Shown: positions 28,415 to 37,922 of the stretch, one piece after another | Numbering within the stretch: the stretch's first letter is position 1 | Layout: every line of letters begins with the position of its first letter | Assembly (NCBI RefSeq): GCF_014154935.1 | Contig: NZ_JACEHH010000003.1 | Span: 62,001 to 126,000, forward strand | Source: Stieleria mannarensis | Lineage (GTDB): Bacteria; Planctomycetota; Planctomycetia; Pirellulales; Pirellulaceae | Reading direction: 5' to 3' | Length of the DNA stretch: 64,000 bases | Notes under the pieces: generated by a model | What the model was told of the DNA's origin: nothing | Databases searched by the model: none | Seen by the model: only the letters and a program-made list of their open reading frames with translations | Translations under genes and position numbers: made by a program

Positions 28415-28813
28415 GGAAAAGCCGAACTCGATCTCGGGTCACGAAGTCGTTCTCACTACGACCGATCATAATAGGCGGTTCGGAACTATCCAGTGGATTC
28501 ATGCGAGAACGATTGGCGCCCCATCACACGAAATGAGTTTCGTCCGCGAGGTCGGAAGGGGTTGGGCCTTGTTCCCGATCGTTACCAATTAAGCTTCGCT
28601 TGAAGAGAAGGCCAATGCCTGGGTGCTTGCTTTTTTGTGGGCCCTTGGCGCGGGACCACACATCCGACGATTTCAGTTTCCGCTCTTCGTTGCTACAAGT
28701 ATTCAGCCTATCTCTCAAACCGCAAATGCAAAACCGTTGCAATGCGAGCGGCCAGGGGGTACCGTATTGGCCTGTCCATTCTGTGAAATTTGACGTTCGG
28801 TAAGTCCTGAAAC
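28415..28813. other. Intergenic region, no gene supported
   Basis: About 400 bases between the divergent RcnA-like gene and the metalloprotease gene. It must hold two promoters. I found no convincing promoter boxes, repeat or structured RNA. Confidence 0.45.
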
Positions 28814-30913
28814 ATGAGTTCCAAGCGCATCCCGCTGTCCTGCCACCAGAGTCGGCTTGAAACGTTGGAGGATCGTCGACTGATGGTGGCAGACTGCGAC
28901 GCGAATCCGATCATGGAGTCGGCAGAGGTCGCCTATCTTTCACGTGCCGTCCCCGTCGTCACGCATCATTCAAACCAAGTGGTTGATCCGGTCGGTGGAT
29001 CGCGACCGACGCAGTTGGGTGGAGGGCGTTTGAACATCGAGATCATTTCGGGACAGAAGTTGAGATCCAGTCCCGCCGCGTTGGCAGCGGTCGAGCGAGC
29101 CGCCCAGCAATGGGAGTCTCATTTATTTGATCCGATCACGGTCAGCATCGAGATCGATTTTGATGTCACGCCGACTGGTGTCCTGGGATTCGCCATTCCG
29201 AACGAAGTCATCCTGCCCTATTCCGAGGTCCGGGGGGCGATGCAGGCCGATGGGCTCGCGGAAGCGGATGACTCAATCGTCGGGCGACTCCCCACAGCCG
29301 ACGCAATCGAGTTTGCCTTGCCGCCCGGAACCGAATTCTTGGGCGATATCTCGATCGCCAAAGCCAACGCCAAGGCGATCGGCCTGCGCCCGGGCGAACT
29401 GGACGATTTGTTCGGAATTGCCGATGGCGGCATCGTCATGAGCGAACAAATGGACTTTGACTTCAACCGCTCGGATGGCATCGAACCGGGACGCGTTGAT
29501 TTCGAATCGGTGGTCGTCCATGAGATCGGCCACGTGCTCGGCTTCCTCTCCGCGACCGACCGCTTTACGGAGGATTCCGCACCCGCGACGATTGCTCCCA
29601 CACCGATGGATCTGTTTCGTTTTCGCAGTTTGGCCGGTCCCGATAACCCGCGCACGCCCGCCGGATTTGAATCCATCCGCCGCGAACTACGTCCGTCCAC
29701 GCCCGCGGTGATCGACTTCGTCCTCGAAGACGGATGGGGGCTGCCCGTCCAGCAATATCCTGTGGAACTCGGCGAACCGGCAATCATTGTTCCGCCAGAT
29801 ATTGTTTTTGAACCGTTCGTTCCGTTCGGTTACCAAGCGAGTCACTGGCTAGACTTGGATCAATTCGGCCAAACCATCGGCGTGATGGCGCCGACAATCT
29901 CGCCGCAGACCGTTGTTCCCATTTCAAACGTTAATCTGCGGGCGATGGATCTGATCGGTTACAACGTCCTGCCACCAGATCAAACACCGCTTGTGCCCGT
30001 GCTCAATGACGACCACGCGGCAATCAGCAACCAGACCCGTGTTGTTGTCGATGTTTTGGCCAATGACCGGAATGACGACCTGGCCTTTCACTTGTCCACG
30101 TTTCGAATCGTCGAGCCGCCCTTGTTGGGGGAGGTCACATTTGATCCCGTCACCGGTTTGGTCGTTTACGAAGTTCAGCCGGGACGTGGCAACGATGTGG
30201 ACACATTTGCCTACACGGTCGCAAACACACAGGGGATCTATGGTGAGCCCGCCGTGGTGGAAATAGCGATTGCCGGGGCAGGTAATACGCCAATTGCGAT
30301 CGATGATTTTGTGCTGACCCGCCAAAACCAACCGGTTGTGTTCAATCCGCTCGCCAACGATACGGACGATGGCATATTGAGTCTTTCGAATTTGCGAATC
30401 GTGAGTGGTCCGAACAGCGGCGACGTCACGGTGATTGATGGCGGTTTGCGTTACGATCCGGAGACCGACTTCACTGGAACAGACTCGTTTGTATATTCGA
30501 TTGTGGACGACGACGGATTGCAGGCCCAGGGACTCGTTGAGATCACGGTCGGAGAGTCATTGATTCCGCCTGTCGTTCCGGGGCAACCGTTGAGTCTGCT
30601 TCAACGTGCGGACGTCAACGGCGACCGTTCAATCTCAGCACTTGACGCGTTGGTCACAATCAACTTCCTCAGTCGGCAGGGTCAGTCTGGCCATGTCGTG
30701 GTCACCGCGGACGATGATCAGCGACTGGACGTTTCCGGTGATGGAAACGTCACTGTCAAAGATGCGCTCATGATCATCAACCTGCTCAGTCGATCAGCGG
30801 CGGAAGGTGAGGCGACGCGTTTGTCAGGCAGAACTTTATCGCCCGTGGATCCTCTTGCCGACTCGCGTGAAAATGATCGGATAACTGATCTCGTCGTCGG
30901 TCAATTTTTTTAG
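28814..30913 (+). CDS. Secreted metalloprotease with tandem Ig-like domains and C-terminal dockerin
   Basis: A 699-residue extracellular protein. Residues 13-25 hold the planctomycete N-terminal motif LETLEDRRLM, which replaces a classical signal peptide. The protease domain has HEIGHVLGF at 236-244 and Asp249 (HExxHxxGxxxxxD), a metzincin-like zinc site. Two cadherin/Big-like repeats with VLAND and PLANDTDD follow at about 400-495 and 495-580. The C-terminus is a dockerin I with two calcium loops: DVNGDRSISALDAL at 600 and DVSGDGNVTVKDAL at 639. It probably breaks down protein outside the cell or at the cell surface. No cohesin gene is visible nearby. Confidence 0.88.
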   Translation: MSSKRIPLSCHQSRLETLEDRRLMVADCDANPIMESAEVAYLSRAVPVVTHHSNQVVDPVGGSRPTQLGGGRLNIEIISGQKLRSSPAALAAVERAAQQWESHLFDPITVSIEIDFDVTPTGVLGFAIPNEVILPYSEVRGAMQADGLAEADDSIVGRLPTADAIEFALPPGTEFLGDISIAKANAKAIGLRPGELDDLFGIADGGIVMSEQMDFDFNRSDGIEPGRVDFESVVVHEIGHVLGFLSATDRFTEDSAPATIAPTPMDLFRFRSLAGPDNPRTPAGFESIRRELRPSTPAVIDFVLEDGWGLPVQQYPVELGEPAIIVPPDIVFEPFVPFGYQASHWLDLDQFGQTIGVMAPTISPQTVVPISNVNLRAMDLIGYNVLPPDQTPLVPVLNDDHAAISNQTRVVVDVLANDRNDDLAFHLSTFRIVEPPLLGEVTFDPVTGLVVYEVQPGRGNDVDTFAYTVANTQGIYGEPAVVEIAIAGAGNTPIAIDDFVLTRQNQPVVFNPLANDTDDGILSLSNLRIVSGPNSGDVTVIDGGLRYDPETDFTGTDSFVYSIVDDDGLQAQGLVEITVGESLIPPVVPGQPLSLLQRADVNGDRSISALDALVTINFLSRQGQSGHVVVTADDDQRLDVSGDGNVTVKDALMIINLLSRSAAEGEATRLSGRTLSPVDPLADSRENDRITDLVVGQFF

Positions 30914-30978
30914 CCGCAAGACCGCGCTCTGAGTCTTAGACTCTTCCGTTCGATTTAACCGGCCACTTCAGCGCCTGT

Positions 30979-31923
30979 TCAATACGTCCACTGACCGCCG
31001 AGAACGAGTCCGTGCAGCCAAAGGCTTTCACCATCGGATGGGCCGCCGTTCTGTGACGCGGACTGAACGACGTTGTCTAAATACAAACCCTGGTAACCGA
31101 GGTGGATTGCAAGGCATCGCGTGATCGTCCGCCGAATCAGGACATCGATTTCGGCCGCAAATGTGAATTCATCCGCGTCGACGTCGAACATGGATTCCGG
31201 GGTGCCATCGATCACCAGAGCGTTGGAATAGGCTGGGCCGGACTGGTTGGTTTGATTGTTGAAGAAACCGAGTTTCCCACCGATTTGCAACAGCGTTCGA
31301 TCAACTTCAATATCCAGGTTCATTCCAACCTGCGGACCGAACAGCTGATTCTCGGCACGGCCCATCGCGGTTTCCTGGACCGGCCCTAGCCCGGCATCCA
31401 GAACGTAGGCCTCGCGGAGCGAATCGTCGTACTGAAGGTATCGGAGACCTGCGATCCACCGTGTCCCCAGGACACTGGGATCACTCAGCCAGTTGAGTTC
31501 AAAGTTCTGAAAGCTCGCTTGTGCCTCGATCGCGGCGTCCAGATTGGGCGTTGGCGGCACGTCGTCAAACCTTGCCGACGAGCGCCAGTCATCCAGGCCG
31601 AAGTAAACGAACTCTGCAGTGAACCCATCGATCAAAAACGACCGCAGCGTGACTTGAGGCCCAACCCGCAATCCGAAATCGAGGTCCTGAAACACGACGG
31701 TGTCGCCACTGCTGGGATCCAGGATCTCGCTGCGGAACGATGAACCGGTAGGCCGCATCCAAACGCTGTCGACTCGTGCCGAAAACGTTGATCGGTAACG
31801 GTCTTGATTCCAAGCGTCGTCGCAGTCGGCCGTGGCAGGAGTCAGAATGCATCCCCAGAGGAGGATTGCGTAGACAACAAACGACGAGGGTAAGAGTGTT
31901 CGTGAACCGAATTGCGGGATCAT
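30979..31923 (-). CDS. BBP7-family outer-membrane beta-barrel protein
   Basis: A 314-residue exported protein. The signal peptide is residues 1-32 (cut near TPATAD). The rest has alternating hydrophobic/polar strands rich in aromatic residues and ends in a terminal aromatic (GGQWTY), as outer-membrane barrels do. It resembles the BBP7 family that is expanded in planctomycetes. Its ATG overlaps the stop of the TPR lipoprotein gene (ATGA), so it is the last gene of the secretin operon. It may anchor or stabilise the pilus channel, but that is inference from position. Confidence 0.72.
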   Translation of the reverse strand: MIPQFGSRTLLPSSFVVYAILLWGCILTPATADCDDAWNQDRYRSTFSARVDSVWMRPTGSSFRSEILDPSSGDTVVFQDLDFGLRVGPQVTLRSFLIDGFTAEFVYFGLDDWRSSARFDDVPPTPNLDAAIEAQASFQNFELNWLSDPSVLGTRWIAGLRYLQYDDSLREAYVLDAGLGPVQETAMGRAENQLFGPQVGMNLDIEVDRTLLQIGGKLGFFNNQTNQSGPAYSNALVIDGTPESMFDVDADEFTFAAEIDVLIRRTITRCLAIHLGYQGLYLDNVVQSASQNGGPSDGESLWLHGLVLGGQWTY

Positions 31924-32780
31924 TGTTGCGAGCCCTCCACCCGAGATGCTAGGTAAGGCCTGGCGACGGAAGCGGAAACATTCTCGAGCACCGACCTTGA
32001 TTGCCCCAGACTGGGGTCTTTTTCCAGAGCAGCCGCGATCATGCGTTCGCCTTCAGCCGACTCGCCCTGGCGCAGCTTGAACATTCCGATGTTGTGCAAT
32101 GCGGCGGCGGGGCCAATGGCTTTCTCAAACAGTGGCTTCGCCTCGGAGTATTGTCGCCGAGTCGCAAGGACCACGGCCAGATTGACGAGCGTTTTCTGGT
32201 GATTGGCGTCGACGGCGATGCCGCGGCGCAGCGTTTGTTCGGCTTCTTCCAACTTACCGGTCGAATAGAGGAAATAGCCGTAATCGCATAGCACATCGGG
32301 ATCTTCAGGGGATTCTTCGAGAGCTGCGGAATACTCGCGCTGTGCCGAGTCGGTCATCGCGGCTCGGTCGTAGAGCACCGCCAGCGCGTGGGCGATGCCC
32401 GGATGCTTGGGCGCTATACGTCTCGCTTTCTCGTAAGCCGCAATTGCTTCAGCGTCCATCGACCGCTCTTCCGCCAGCCGCGCCGTTTCCAAAGCGATCT
32501 GCAGCGATTGGTTTTCAGGATCGCCTAGGGGTTGCGGGTTTCGTGAGAGTGTCGCGGATTGTTGGGAGGAAGCGTGCGGCTTTGGAACCGCGGCGAGTTT
32601 TGGCGCGATCGCTGTGCACCCACTCGTTGCCACAAACAGCGCGACCGCGAGCGATCCCAACGCCGTGGCATTGGTTTGCCGCGGTGGCCCTAACGATGCC
32701 CTACCATGATATGGGAATCGAGCGGCTTGCGAGACCGGCGTGGTCGTGGTGCGGGCTCTCGCATCGGTATCGTCGTGCAT
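31920..32780 (-). CDS. TPR lipoprotein of the secretin operon (TadD-like position)
   Basis: A 286-residue protein with a lipoprotein signal (hydrophobic LAVALFVATSGC; lipid Cys54 after a long n-region) and four to five TPR units (for example AIAAYEKARRIAPKHPGIAHAL and LEEAEQTLRRGIAVDANHQ). ATG 32780 is chosen because the frame further upstream lies wholly inside the previous gene. TPR lipoproteins next to pilus secretins (TadD, PilF) help the secretin assemble in the outer membrane; this gene's place in the operon fits that role. It sits 22 bases after the Gly-rich lipoprotein gene and overlaps the barrel gene. Confidence 0.8.
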   Translation of the reverse strand: MHDDTDARARTTTTPVSQAARFPYHGRASLGPPRQTNATALGSLAVALFVATSGCTAIAPKLAAVPKPHASSQQSATLSRNPQPLGDPENQSLQIALETARLAEERSMDAEAIAAYEKARRIAPKHPGIAHALAVLYDRAAMTDSAQREYSAALEESPEDPDVLCDYGYFLYSTGKLEEAEQTLRRGIAVDANHQKTLVNLAVVLATRRQYSEAKPLFEKAIGPAAALHNIGMFKLRQGESAEGERMIAAALEKDPSLGQSRSVLENVSASVARPYLASRVEGSQQ

Positions 32781-32802
32781 TATCCAGGCGACGTTTGTGT
32801 TT

Positions 32803-33591
32803 TTAGAAGAATCCGCCACCACCAAATCCTCCGCCGAAACCGCCACCAATTCCACCGCCGTTGCCGCCGCCAAAGGCTCCGCCGACTCCCCCACCAAAAC
32901 CGCCTCCGATACCGCCACCAAAACCTCCGCGTCCACCACCACCTCGATTTCCGCCGCCAATCCCCTGAAATTGACGATTGAAGATCTGCGGCGATTCAAC
33001 ACCACGGACCCCGACACTACGATCGTCGGCAAAAATCACCCAACGGTCGGCGTCAGCGACACCACCCCGAGCGAGACCATCGACGACGGCGTTGCGCCGT
33101 CGCACTTGTAATTGTTCGACCCGCTTGAGTGCTTCATCATAGGTCTCATCACTTTCCAATCGCACCGGCTGGCTTTCGATCACCACCCAGTTTGGAGATT
33201 CCAGCATTGTGATTGCGATCGCATTCAAGTGCTTCATCCCTTCGGGCGATAGCTTATCGCCGCCGGAAAACCATTCGTTGCGTGTGATAACGCGGTGCCG
33301 CTGAAGCGCCCCGGCCCACTGAGCCTCCCGCCATGCCGACACGTAGGTGCCCGGCGGCGCCGGCACAGCGCCACAGTCAATCGTTTCGGTGCATCGTTGC
33401 CAATCGGCCAGCATGACCGCGGGCGGAGCTTGCCCTTCGGTTTCGGGCAAACAATCTCCCGCGCAGATCTCAGGGCAGGCATCTGAAGGTGTCTGTTTGC
33501 AGTGCTGATTCGTCGCACACCCGGCGATCACCGTCGTCAGGACGAAAGCGATCGACGCGAGTTGTTGATTGCAGATTGTCGAAATTCTCAT
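32803..33591 (-). CDS. Lipoprotein with glycine-rich tail in the secretin operon
   Basis: A 262-residue protein. The lipobox VIAGC places the lipid Cys at 25, and a Cys-rich stretch (residues 31-47, four Cys) follows. The middle (about 105-195) has an OmpA/CpaD-like look: a GGDKLSPEGMKHL helix and a later RRRNAVVDGL segment. Residues 208-262 are almost only Gly with Phe and Ile (FGGG repeats). The ATG overlaps the secretin stop (ATGA). It takes the place CpaD has in other Tad loci, but I cannot prove homology. The Gly-rich tail may be a flexible or aggregating segment. Confidence 0.68.
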   Translation of the reverse strand: MRISTICNQQLASIAFVLTTVIAGCATNQHCKQTPSDACPEICAGDCLPETEGQAPPAVMLADWQRCTETIDCGAVPAPPGTYVSAWREAQWAGALQRHRVITRNEWFSGGDKLSPEGMKHLNAIAITMLESPNWVVIESQPVRLESDETYDEALKRVEQLQVRRRNAVVDGLARGGVADADRWVIFADDRSVGVRGVESPQIFNRQFQGIGGGNRGGGGRGGFGGGIGGGFGGGVGGAFGGGNGGGIGGGFGGGFGGGGFF

Positions 33592-35459
33592 CGCAACGCC
33601 TCTCCCGTCAGGATTTCAGGTGTCGTGTGAGGCGGCATTTGCAAATTCGGAAGTGGTCGACCGCTGCTGTGTCCGGGCATGCCGATGATGTATTTCTGCT
33701 CGCAACGTCGAAACGCATTCATACGATGCACACCACCGCGAACGGGAGTTCGGTAGTCTTCCGCAATCGTCCCCTCGATAGAACCGCGGAGAAAGAAATC
33801 CAGATCGTCCGGGTCGAATGTGTCACTGCCGGGCAGCGGTAACGCCGCACCCGCGGGCAGAGGCGACACCAAGTGCGGTGTCACCACGACAAGTAGCTCC
33901 TGTTCTTGATAGCTGGCCCGGTTGTTGGCAAACAGGTTGCCGACGACCGGTATGTCGCCCAGAAACGGGACTTTCAGCGAGCTGTTGACCAGTGAGTTGC
34001 GAATCAGTCCGGCCAAAGCGAGGGATTCGCCGTCGCGAAGTTCCACCGTAGAAGTGAATAGACGCGTCGAAAGGCTAGGTGGTTGGCTGGGGTCATTTTC
34101 ATCGTCGTTGTCGTTATTGCTGCCGCCCGTCCCGAGACCGTCATCGGAGGTTTCCGAAACGACGGTTTGCAATTGCAATCGGATGCGATCGCCATCGGTG
34201 ACCGTCGGTAGAACGTTCAGTTGGACGCCGAAGGGGATGAAGCGAATGTTCTGGTTGACGGCCGCGACGGTCGAAGTTGACTCCAGGATTGGAAACTGCC
34301 CGCCGACTAAAAAGCTTGCCGGTTGGCCACTGAGCGTGGTCAGGTTGGGTTCGGAAAGCGAGCGAGCCAATCCAAGCCGCTTGAGCGCATCGAATTGCAA
34401 GAAGAACTGATCGGTTTGAAACGTCAGTTCTCCCACACCCAAAGTCTGAGTGAAAGAAACGTTGCTGGCCGTGTCTGAATCGACACCAAAACGTGTCGTC
34501 GAGATCAGGCTTCGTCCGGAATCGCGAACAACTTCCGCTAGCGTCACCTTCAACATCACTTGATGAATCCCCGCGATCTCCAGCATGTTCACCACGCGGT
34601 TGTTAATATTGACGGCGTTTGCCCCCGTGATATTCTTGCCTTGAAAGACATTGTCCAGGCCACCTGCGTTGATCATCTCGTCAATCGTGAAACCAGAGAA
34701 CGCCTCCGCAGACGTGTTCGGTTGAAACCCGACCGGAGCGTTGTTCGGATCGGCGTTATTCCAAAGTGCAGCTTCTTCGGCCTGTTCCTCTTCGGGTAAA
34801 CTCTGCGAGACAATTCGCAAGATGTTGGTTGCATCCTCGATGTCGCGGGCCTTGCCTCGGACGACGACTTGCGAACCGACGTAGCTGAGTTCCACCACAC
34901 TATTGGGAAAACCGCGATTGATGTCACGCTGCAGCGCTTCAAGCAGCCGTTCAAATTGTCTCGATTGTTCTGGGTCATCAGTGACGCGAACCAGATAGCT
35001 GAGCACTTCTTGCTGCCCAGTCTCAGGGGATTTGAACCAGAAATTCACCGTGGTGGAGCCTGTCTGCTTGCCGGTGACGCTGATCTCGCTCTCCGTGATG
35101 CTGACCAGTTCCGCGACTTCGGGATCGCCGACTTGGTCGCGGAATGGCGGCACACGAAACCGCAGCACCGTGGGACGCCCCTGCACCAAATCAAGCGTTT
35201 TTTCAGGATCGATCCGTTCGAGCAGGTAGCGGTTCTCTGTCTCGGAGACCTGCTCCGCTTCCGCAGCGGATCCGACGGCGTGGTTGGGGGGCAGGCGTCT
35301 GGGGGGTGCCGGACGGAACGACCGTGGCGTCGGTTCCGGGCGTGCCGGTGGCCGATCACCGATAGGGGCTTGCCCATCGGCCGCGATCGCCAAGCACCAC
35401 AGCATGCAAGCCGTCACAAACGACAGGAGTCGGCGGGCTTGAAGGCGGGGTGTCGGCAT
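33588..35459 (-). CDS. cpaC: Tad/type II-III secretion secretin
   Basis: A 623-residue outer-membrane secretin (RcpA/CpaC type) that forms the exit channel for the Flp pilus. Signal peptide residues 1-29; then a Pro/Arg-rich linker; a pilus-formation N-domain (about 75-160); a BON-like ring domain (about 170-220); and the secretin domain (about 300-545), with the hallmark VPFLGDIPVVGNLF near its end. An acidic Asn/Asp insert (residues about 445-465) interrupts the secretin domain. The last 50 residues are an unusual extension. It is the first gene of its own operon, about 7 kb from cpaB-tadG on the same strand. Confidence 0.92.
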   Translation of the reverse strand: MPTPRLQARRLLSFVTACMLWCLAIAADGQAPIGDRPPARPEPTPRSFRPAPPRRLPPNHAVGSAAEAEQVSETENRYLLERIDPEKTLDLVQGRPTVLRFRVPPFRDQVGDPEVAELVSITESEISVTGKQTGSTTVNFWFKSPETGQQEVLSYLVRVTDDPEQSRQFERLLEALQRDINRGFPNSVVELSYVGSQVVVRGKARDIEDATNILRIVSQSLPEEEQAEEAALWNNADPNNAPVGFQPNTSAEAFSGFTIDEMINAGGLDNVFQGKNITGANAVNINNRVVNMLEIAGIHQVMLKVTLAEVVRDSGRSLISTTRFGVDSDTASNVSFTQTLGVGELTFQTDQFFLQFDALKRLGLARSLSEPNLTTLSGQPASFLVGGQFPILESTSTVAAVNQNIRFIPFGVQLNVLPTVTDGDRIRLQLQTVVSETSDDGLGTGGSNNDNDDENDPSQPPSLSTRLFTSTVELRDGESLALAGLIRNSLVNSSLKVPFLGDIPVVGNLFANNRASYQEQELLVVVTPHLVSPLPAGAALPLPGSDTFDPDDLDFFLRGSIEGTIAEDYRTPVRGGVHRMNAFRRCEQKYIIGMPGHSSGRPLPNLQMPPHTTPEILTGEALR

Positions 35460-35999
35460 GGTGGACGCTAGTCATGAATGTAATCGCAGGTTTTCCGGCA
35501 CGTCGGTGACCAAGCCGTATGACGGGTGTTTCGTTCCGTACAATCGGCAAAGTTTGTGTCCTTACTAAAGTGCAAAACGGTATTTTCATTGCTCAATCCG
35601 CCGCTGACGAGCAAGTAAGCGAATCCGATCAATCCTGATGAGTTGCCTGGTTGCTGGATCGATCGGCGTGAAACTTCTCGGTGTGGGTCTATCGATTGCC
35701 GCACTCATCCGCGTTTCCATTTGATTATCCTCCGTGACGAACCAGGCTTGGCGGACCGGGGCGTGCTCTTGGCTTGCGGATTCAGCGCCGATTGCTGACC
35801 GTCGGCCAACGGCGAAACCACTGAAAACTCGTTTCCGTCAACACGCTCGTGGGGTAAAATGGTCGCAGTTGCCAATGGTATCGGCTTGAGTCGTCAGGGA
35901 TTGCACAGCCGTTGGTGTTTAGCCTTGAGGCGATTTCCCGGTCGCCACGTCGTAGTCATTCGAAAGTCGATCAATGTTCATTTTGAGGGGAGTCCCCCG
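35460..35999. other. Intergenic region, no gene supported
   Basis: About 540 bases between cpaC and the divergent Uma2-like gene. It is more AT-rich in the middle (near 35560-35620), where the cpaC operon promoter is likely, but I could not place convincing -35/-10 boxes. Short frames here look non-coding. Confidence 0.45.
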
Positions 36000-36647
36000 A
36001 TGACTCACGCCGCTGTCACTGGCAGCCTAGCCGAGCGTCTGCAGGAGTTGGGTGGAATCATTGCCCAGCGGGTGCGAAACTCGCCGGCACCCGGAACGGC
36101 GACGTTGGCCGACCTGATCCGTGCCAACGACCACGAAGAACCGCTGTGCGAACTTGTTGACAACACGCTGGTGGAGAAAGCTGTGGGATTCGAAGCTTCC
36201 GTCGTCGCCGCCACGATCATTCGAATCCTTGGCGAGTTCGTCGTCTCACGCAAACTTGGGGTCGTCTCGGGGGCTGACGGTATGTTTCGTCTGCTCGCCA
36301 GTTCTGTGCGGGGCCCGGATGTGGCATTTCTCTCTCGTGATCGACTTCCCGGTGGGCAGTTCCCTCAAGAAGCCTACCCGTCGCTGGCTCCCGATTTGGC
36401 GATCGAGGTTCTGAGCCCGGGAAACACGAAAGCGGAATTGATGCGCAAACGGATCGAGTACTTTCATTCCGGAGTGCGTTTGTGCTGGATCGTAGATTGT
36501 CGGAGCCGCTCAGTGGCTGTGTACACGTCGCCGGTCGACGTTACCGTCCTGGACGAAGAAGCGACTCTCACCGGTGGCGAGGTGCTTCCAGAATTCGAAT
36601 GTGTCGTCGGCGAATTCTTTAGCGATCTGGACCCCCAGTCGCTCTAG
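36000..36647 (+). CDS. Uma2-family (DUF820) restriction-endonuclease-fold protein
   Basis: A 215-residue protein with the PD-(D/E)xK fold of the Uma2 family. GPDVAFLSRDR provides the Asp, LAIEVLSPGN the Glu, and the following Lys residues complete the putative nuclease site. ATG 36000 is supported by GAGGGGAG about seven bases upstream. Uma2 genes are numerous in planctomycetes and cyanobacteria, and their biological role is unclear. This one is on the opposite strand, wedged between the secretin operon and the glycosylation end of the tad operon, and is probably unrelated to pili. Confidence 0.82.
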   Translation: MTHAAVTGSLAERLQELGGIIAQRVRNSPAPGTATLADLIRANDHEEPLCELVDNTLVEKAVGFEASVVAATIIRILGEFVVSRKLGVVSGADGMFRLLASSVRGPDVAFLSRDRLPGGQFPQEAYPSLAPDLAIEVLSPGNTKAELMRKRIEYFHSGVRLCWIVDCRSRSVAVYTSPVDVTVLDEEATLTGGEVLPEFECVVGEFFSDLDPQSL

Positions 36648-36926
36648 GGCATTGTCAACGCTCGATTTCGGGTGAAGCGAAAATCGCAAGAGTTTCGGTT
36701 TCTCCGCCGTATCGCCGAGGGGCTCGGCGACCTTCGCCACCGCTGAAACCAAGTTCATCCAACGAACACAGTGGTCATCATTGGTTTCGCCGCGGCGGGT
36801 GAAGAGTCGTTGGCATCGCAACTACTGGCGGACTTCCTGAATCAAACCCGCCTCGTGCTAAGTTTGGCAGGGTGATCCACACCGATTCAATGCAAATTGC
36901 AGCAGATTTGGTCTGGGAGTCGACTG

Positions 36927-37922
36927 TTAACTCGCCGTCTTTCCTGGCTCGGTTGAGCGACGCATATCGGCAACGATGATCGCGAACGCAAACGGGCTGA
37001 TCGCAAAGACGACGAATGTGCTGACGACTCGATCTGCCAGTGCGGCCATCAGACCGATCGATGCATCACCTCCTGAGGCGGCTTCTGCTGCAGACAGAAC
37101 CGCCTCGCGGACCCCCAGTCCAGACGGTGTGATGGAAACAAGCGTGCTGACAGATGCCAGCACGGCCAAAAGGACTGCGTCGGGTGCGGAGCAGTCTTGA
37201 CCAATTGCGTGGTAAGCAAAAAACAATCGGCCAGCGGTGAACAGGATTTGAAGGAAATTACCAAAGGCGATTCTGAGCAATAGGAGTTTTGACCGCCGAA
37301 TCTCATCCCATCCACGACAGACCATCTGGACTGCTGATCCCCACCTCAAGGTGAACACGGCAAACGGCCGATCGGCCGGAATGACCATGACTGCTAGAGA
37401 AGCCAAGAGGAGCAATGTCAGGAGCCAGCGAACCGAATCTGCCGCGGTTCCGATCGCCATACCGGTCCACGGAATGGCCGCTAAACCGATTGTCGATGTC
37501 ACGGCGATCGAAATAAGAGTGATTCCACCCAGCACGCTCGCAAAATGGGAAACGCTCAAGTTTGCAAACTTCTTCAGATAGGCAGCACGCAATGGCAGTC
37601 CTGCACGGAATGGCATCACGAGATTGACGAATGTTCCTGCGACCGTAACAGCGAGCCATCGTGCCATCGCCAAATGTGTGCCCAGGTGCGATGTTGCCAG
37701 TTGGTTCATACGGCTCATCACTCCTAGGTGCAACAACGACATCACGATCATTCCCGCGATAAATATCGGGTGGAAATCGAGCACGTTGACCATTGTGGTC
37801 CACTGGTTTCTGACCCAGACCGCTCCGATGATTCCGAAAACGGCTGTGGTCGAAATCGAGATCCAGAATCGAGTGTTGGTTTGGACCGTAGCGCGGGCGC
37901 CGGGAGTATCGAGCACGTCCAT
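36927..37922 (-). CDS. Flippase-like integral membrane protein (lysylphosphatidylglycerol synthase TM family)
   Basis: A 331-residue inner-membrane protein with about eight TM helices and the family segments NLVMPFRAGLPLRAAYLKK and ITPSGLGVREAV. This domain (LPG_synthase_TM, UPF0104) is found in flippases and near many glycosyltransferase genes. Its ATG follows directly on the stop of the UDP-GlcNAc 2-epimerase gene, with no bases between, and it is the last gene of the tad-glycan run. It could move a lipid-linked sugar across the membrane; this is inferred from context. Confidence 0.8.
   Translation of the reverse strand: MDVLDTPGARATVQTNTRFWISISTTAVFGIIGAVWVRNQWTTMVNVLDFHPIFIAGMIVMSLLHLGVMSRMNQLATSHLGTHLAMARWLAVTVAGTFVNLVMPFRAGLPLRAAYLKKFANLSVSHFASVLGGITLISIAVTSTIGLAAIPWTGMAIGTAADSVRWLLTLLLLASLAVMVIPADRPFAVFTLRWGSAVQMVCRGWDEIRRSKLLLLRIAFGNFLQILFTAGRLFFAYHAIGQDCSAPDAVLLAVLASVSTLVSITPSGLGVREAVLSAAEAASGGDASIGLMAALADRVVSTFVVFAISPFAFAIIVADMRRSTEPGKTAS

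Noticed and set aside
32781-33032. Upstream extension of the TPR lipoprotein frame by 84 codons.
   Set aside because: It lies almost wholly inside the Gly-rich lipoprotein gene, and its Val/Ala-rich sequence is the shifted reading of Gly codons.
36000-36647. Whether the Uma2 gene marks a defence island or an insertion into the tad locus.
   Set aside because: No transposase, direct repeats or defence genes are nearby, and Uma2 genes are common and scattered in planctomycetes.
36510-36821. A 103-codon minus-strand frame after the Uma2 gene, considered as a decayed transposase.
   Set aside because: Half of it is antisense to Uma2, and I see no transposase motif or terminal inverted repeats.
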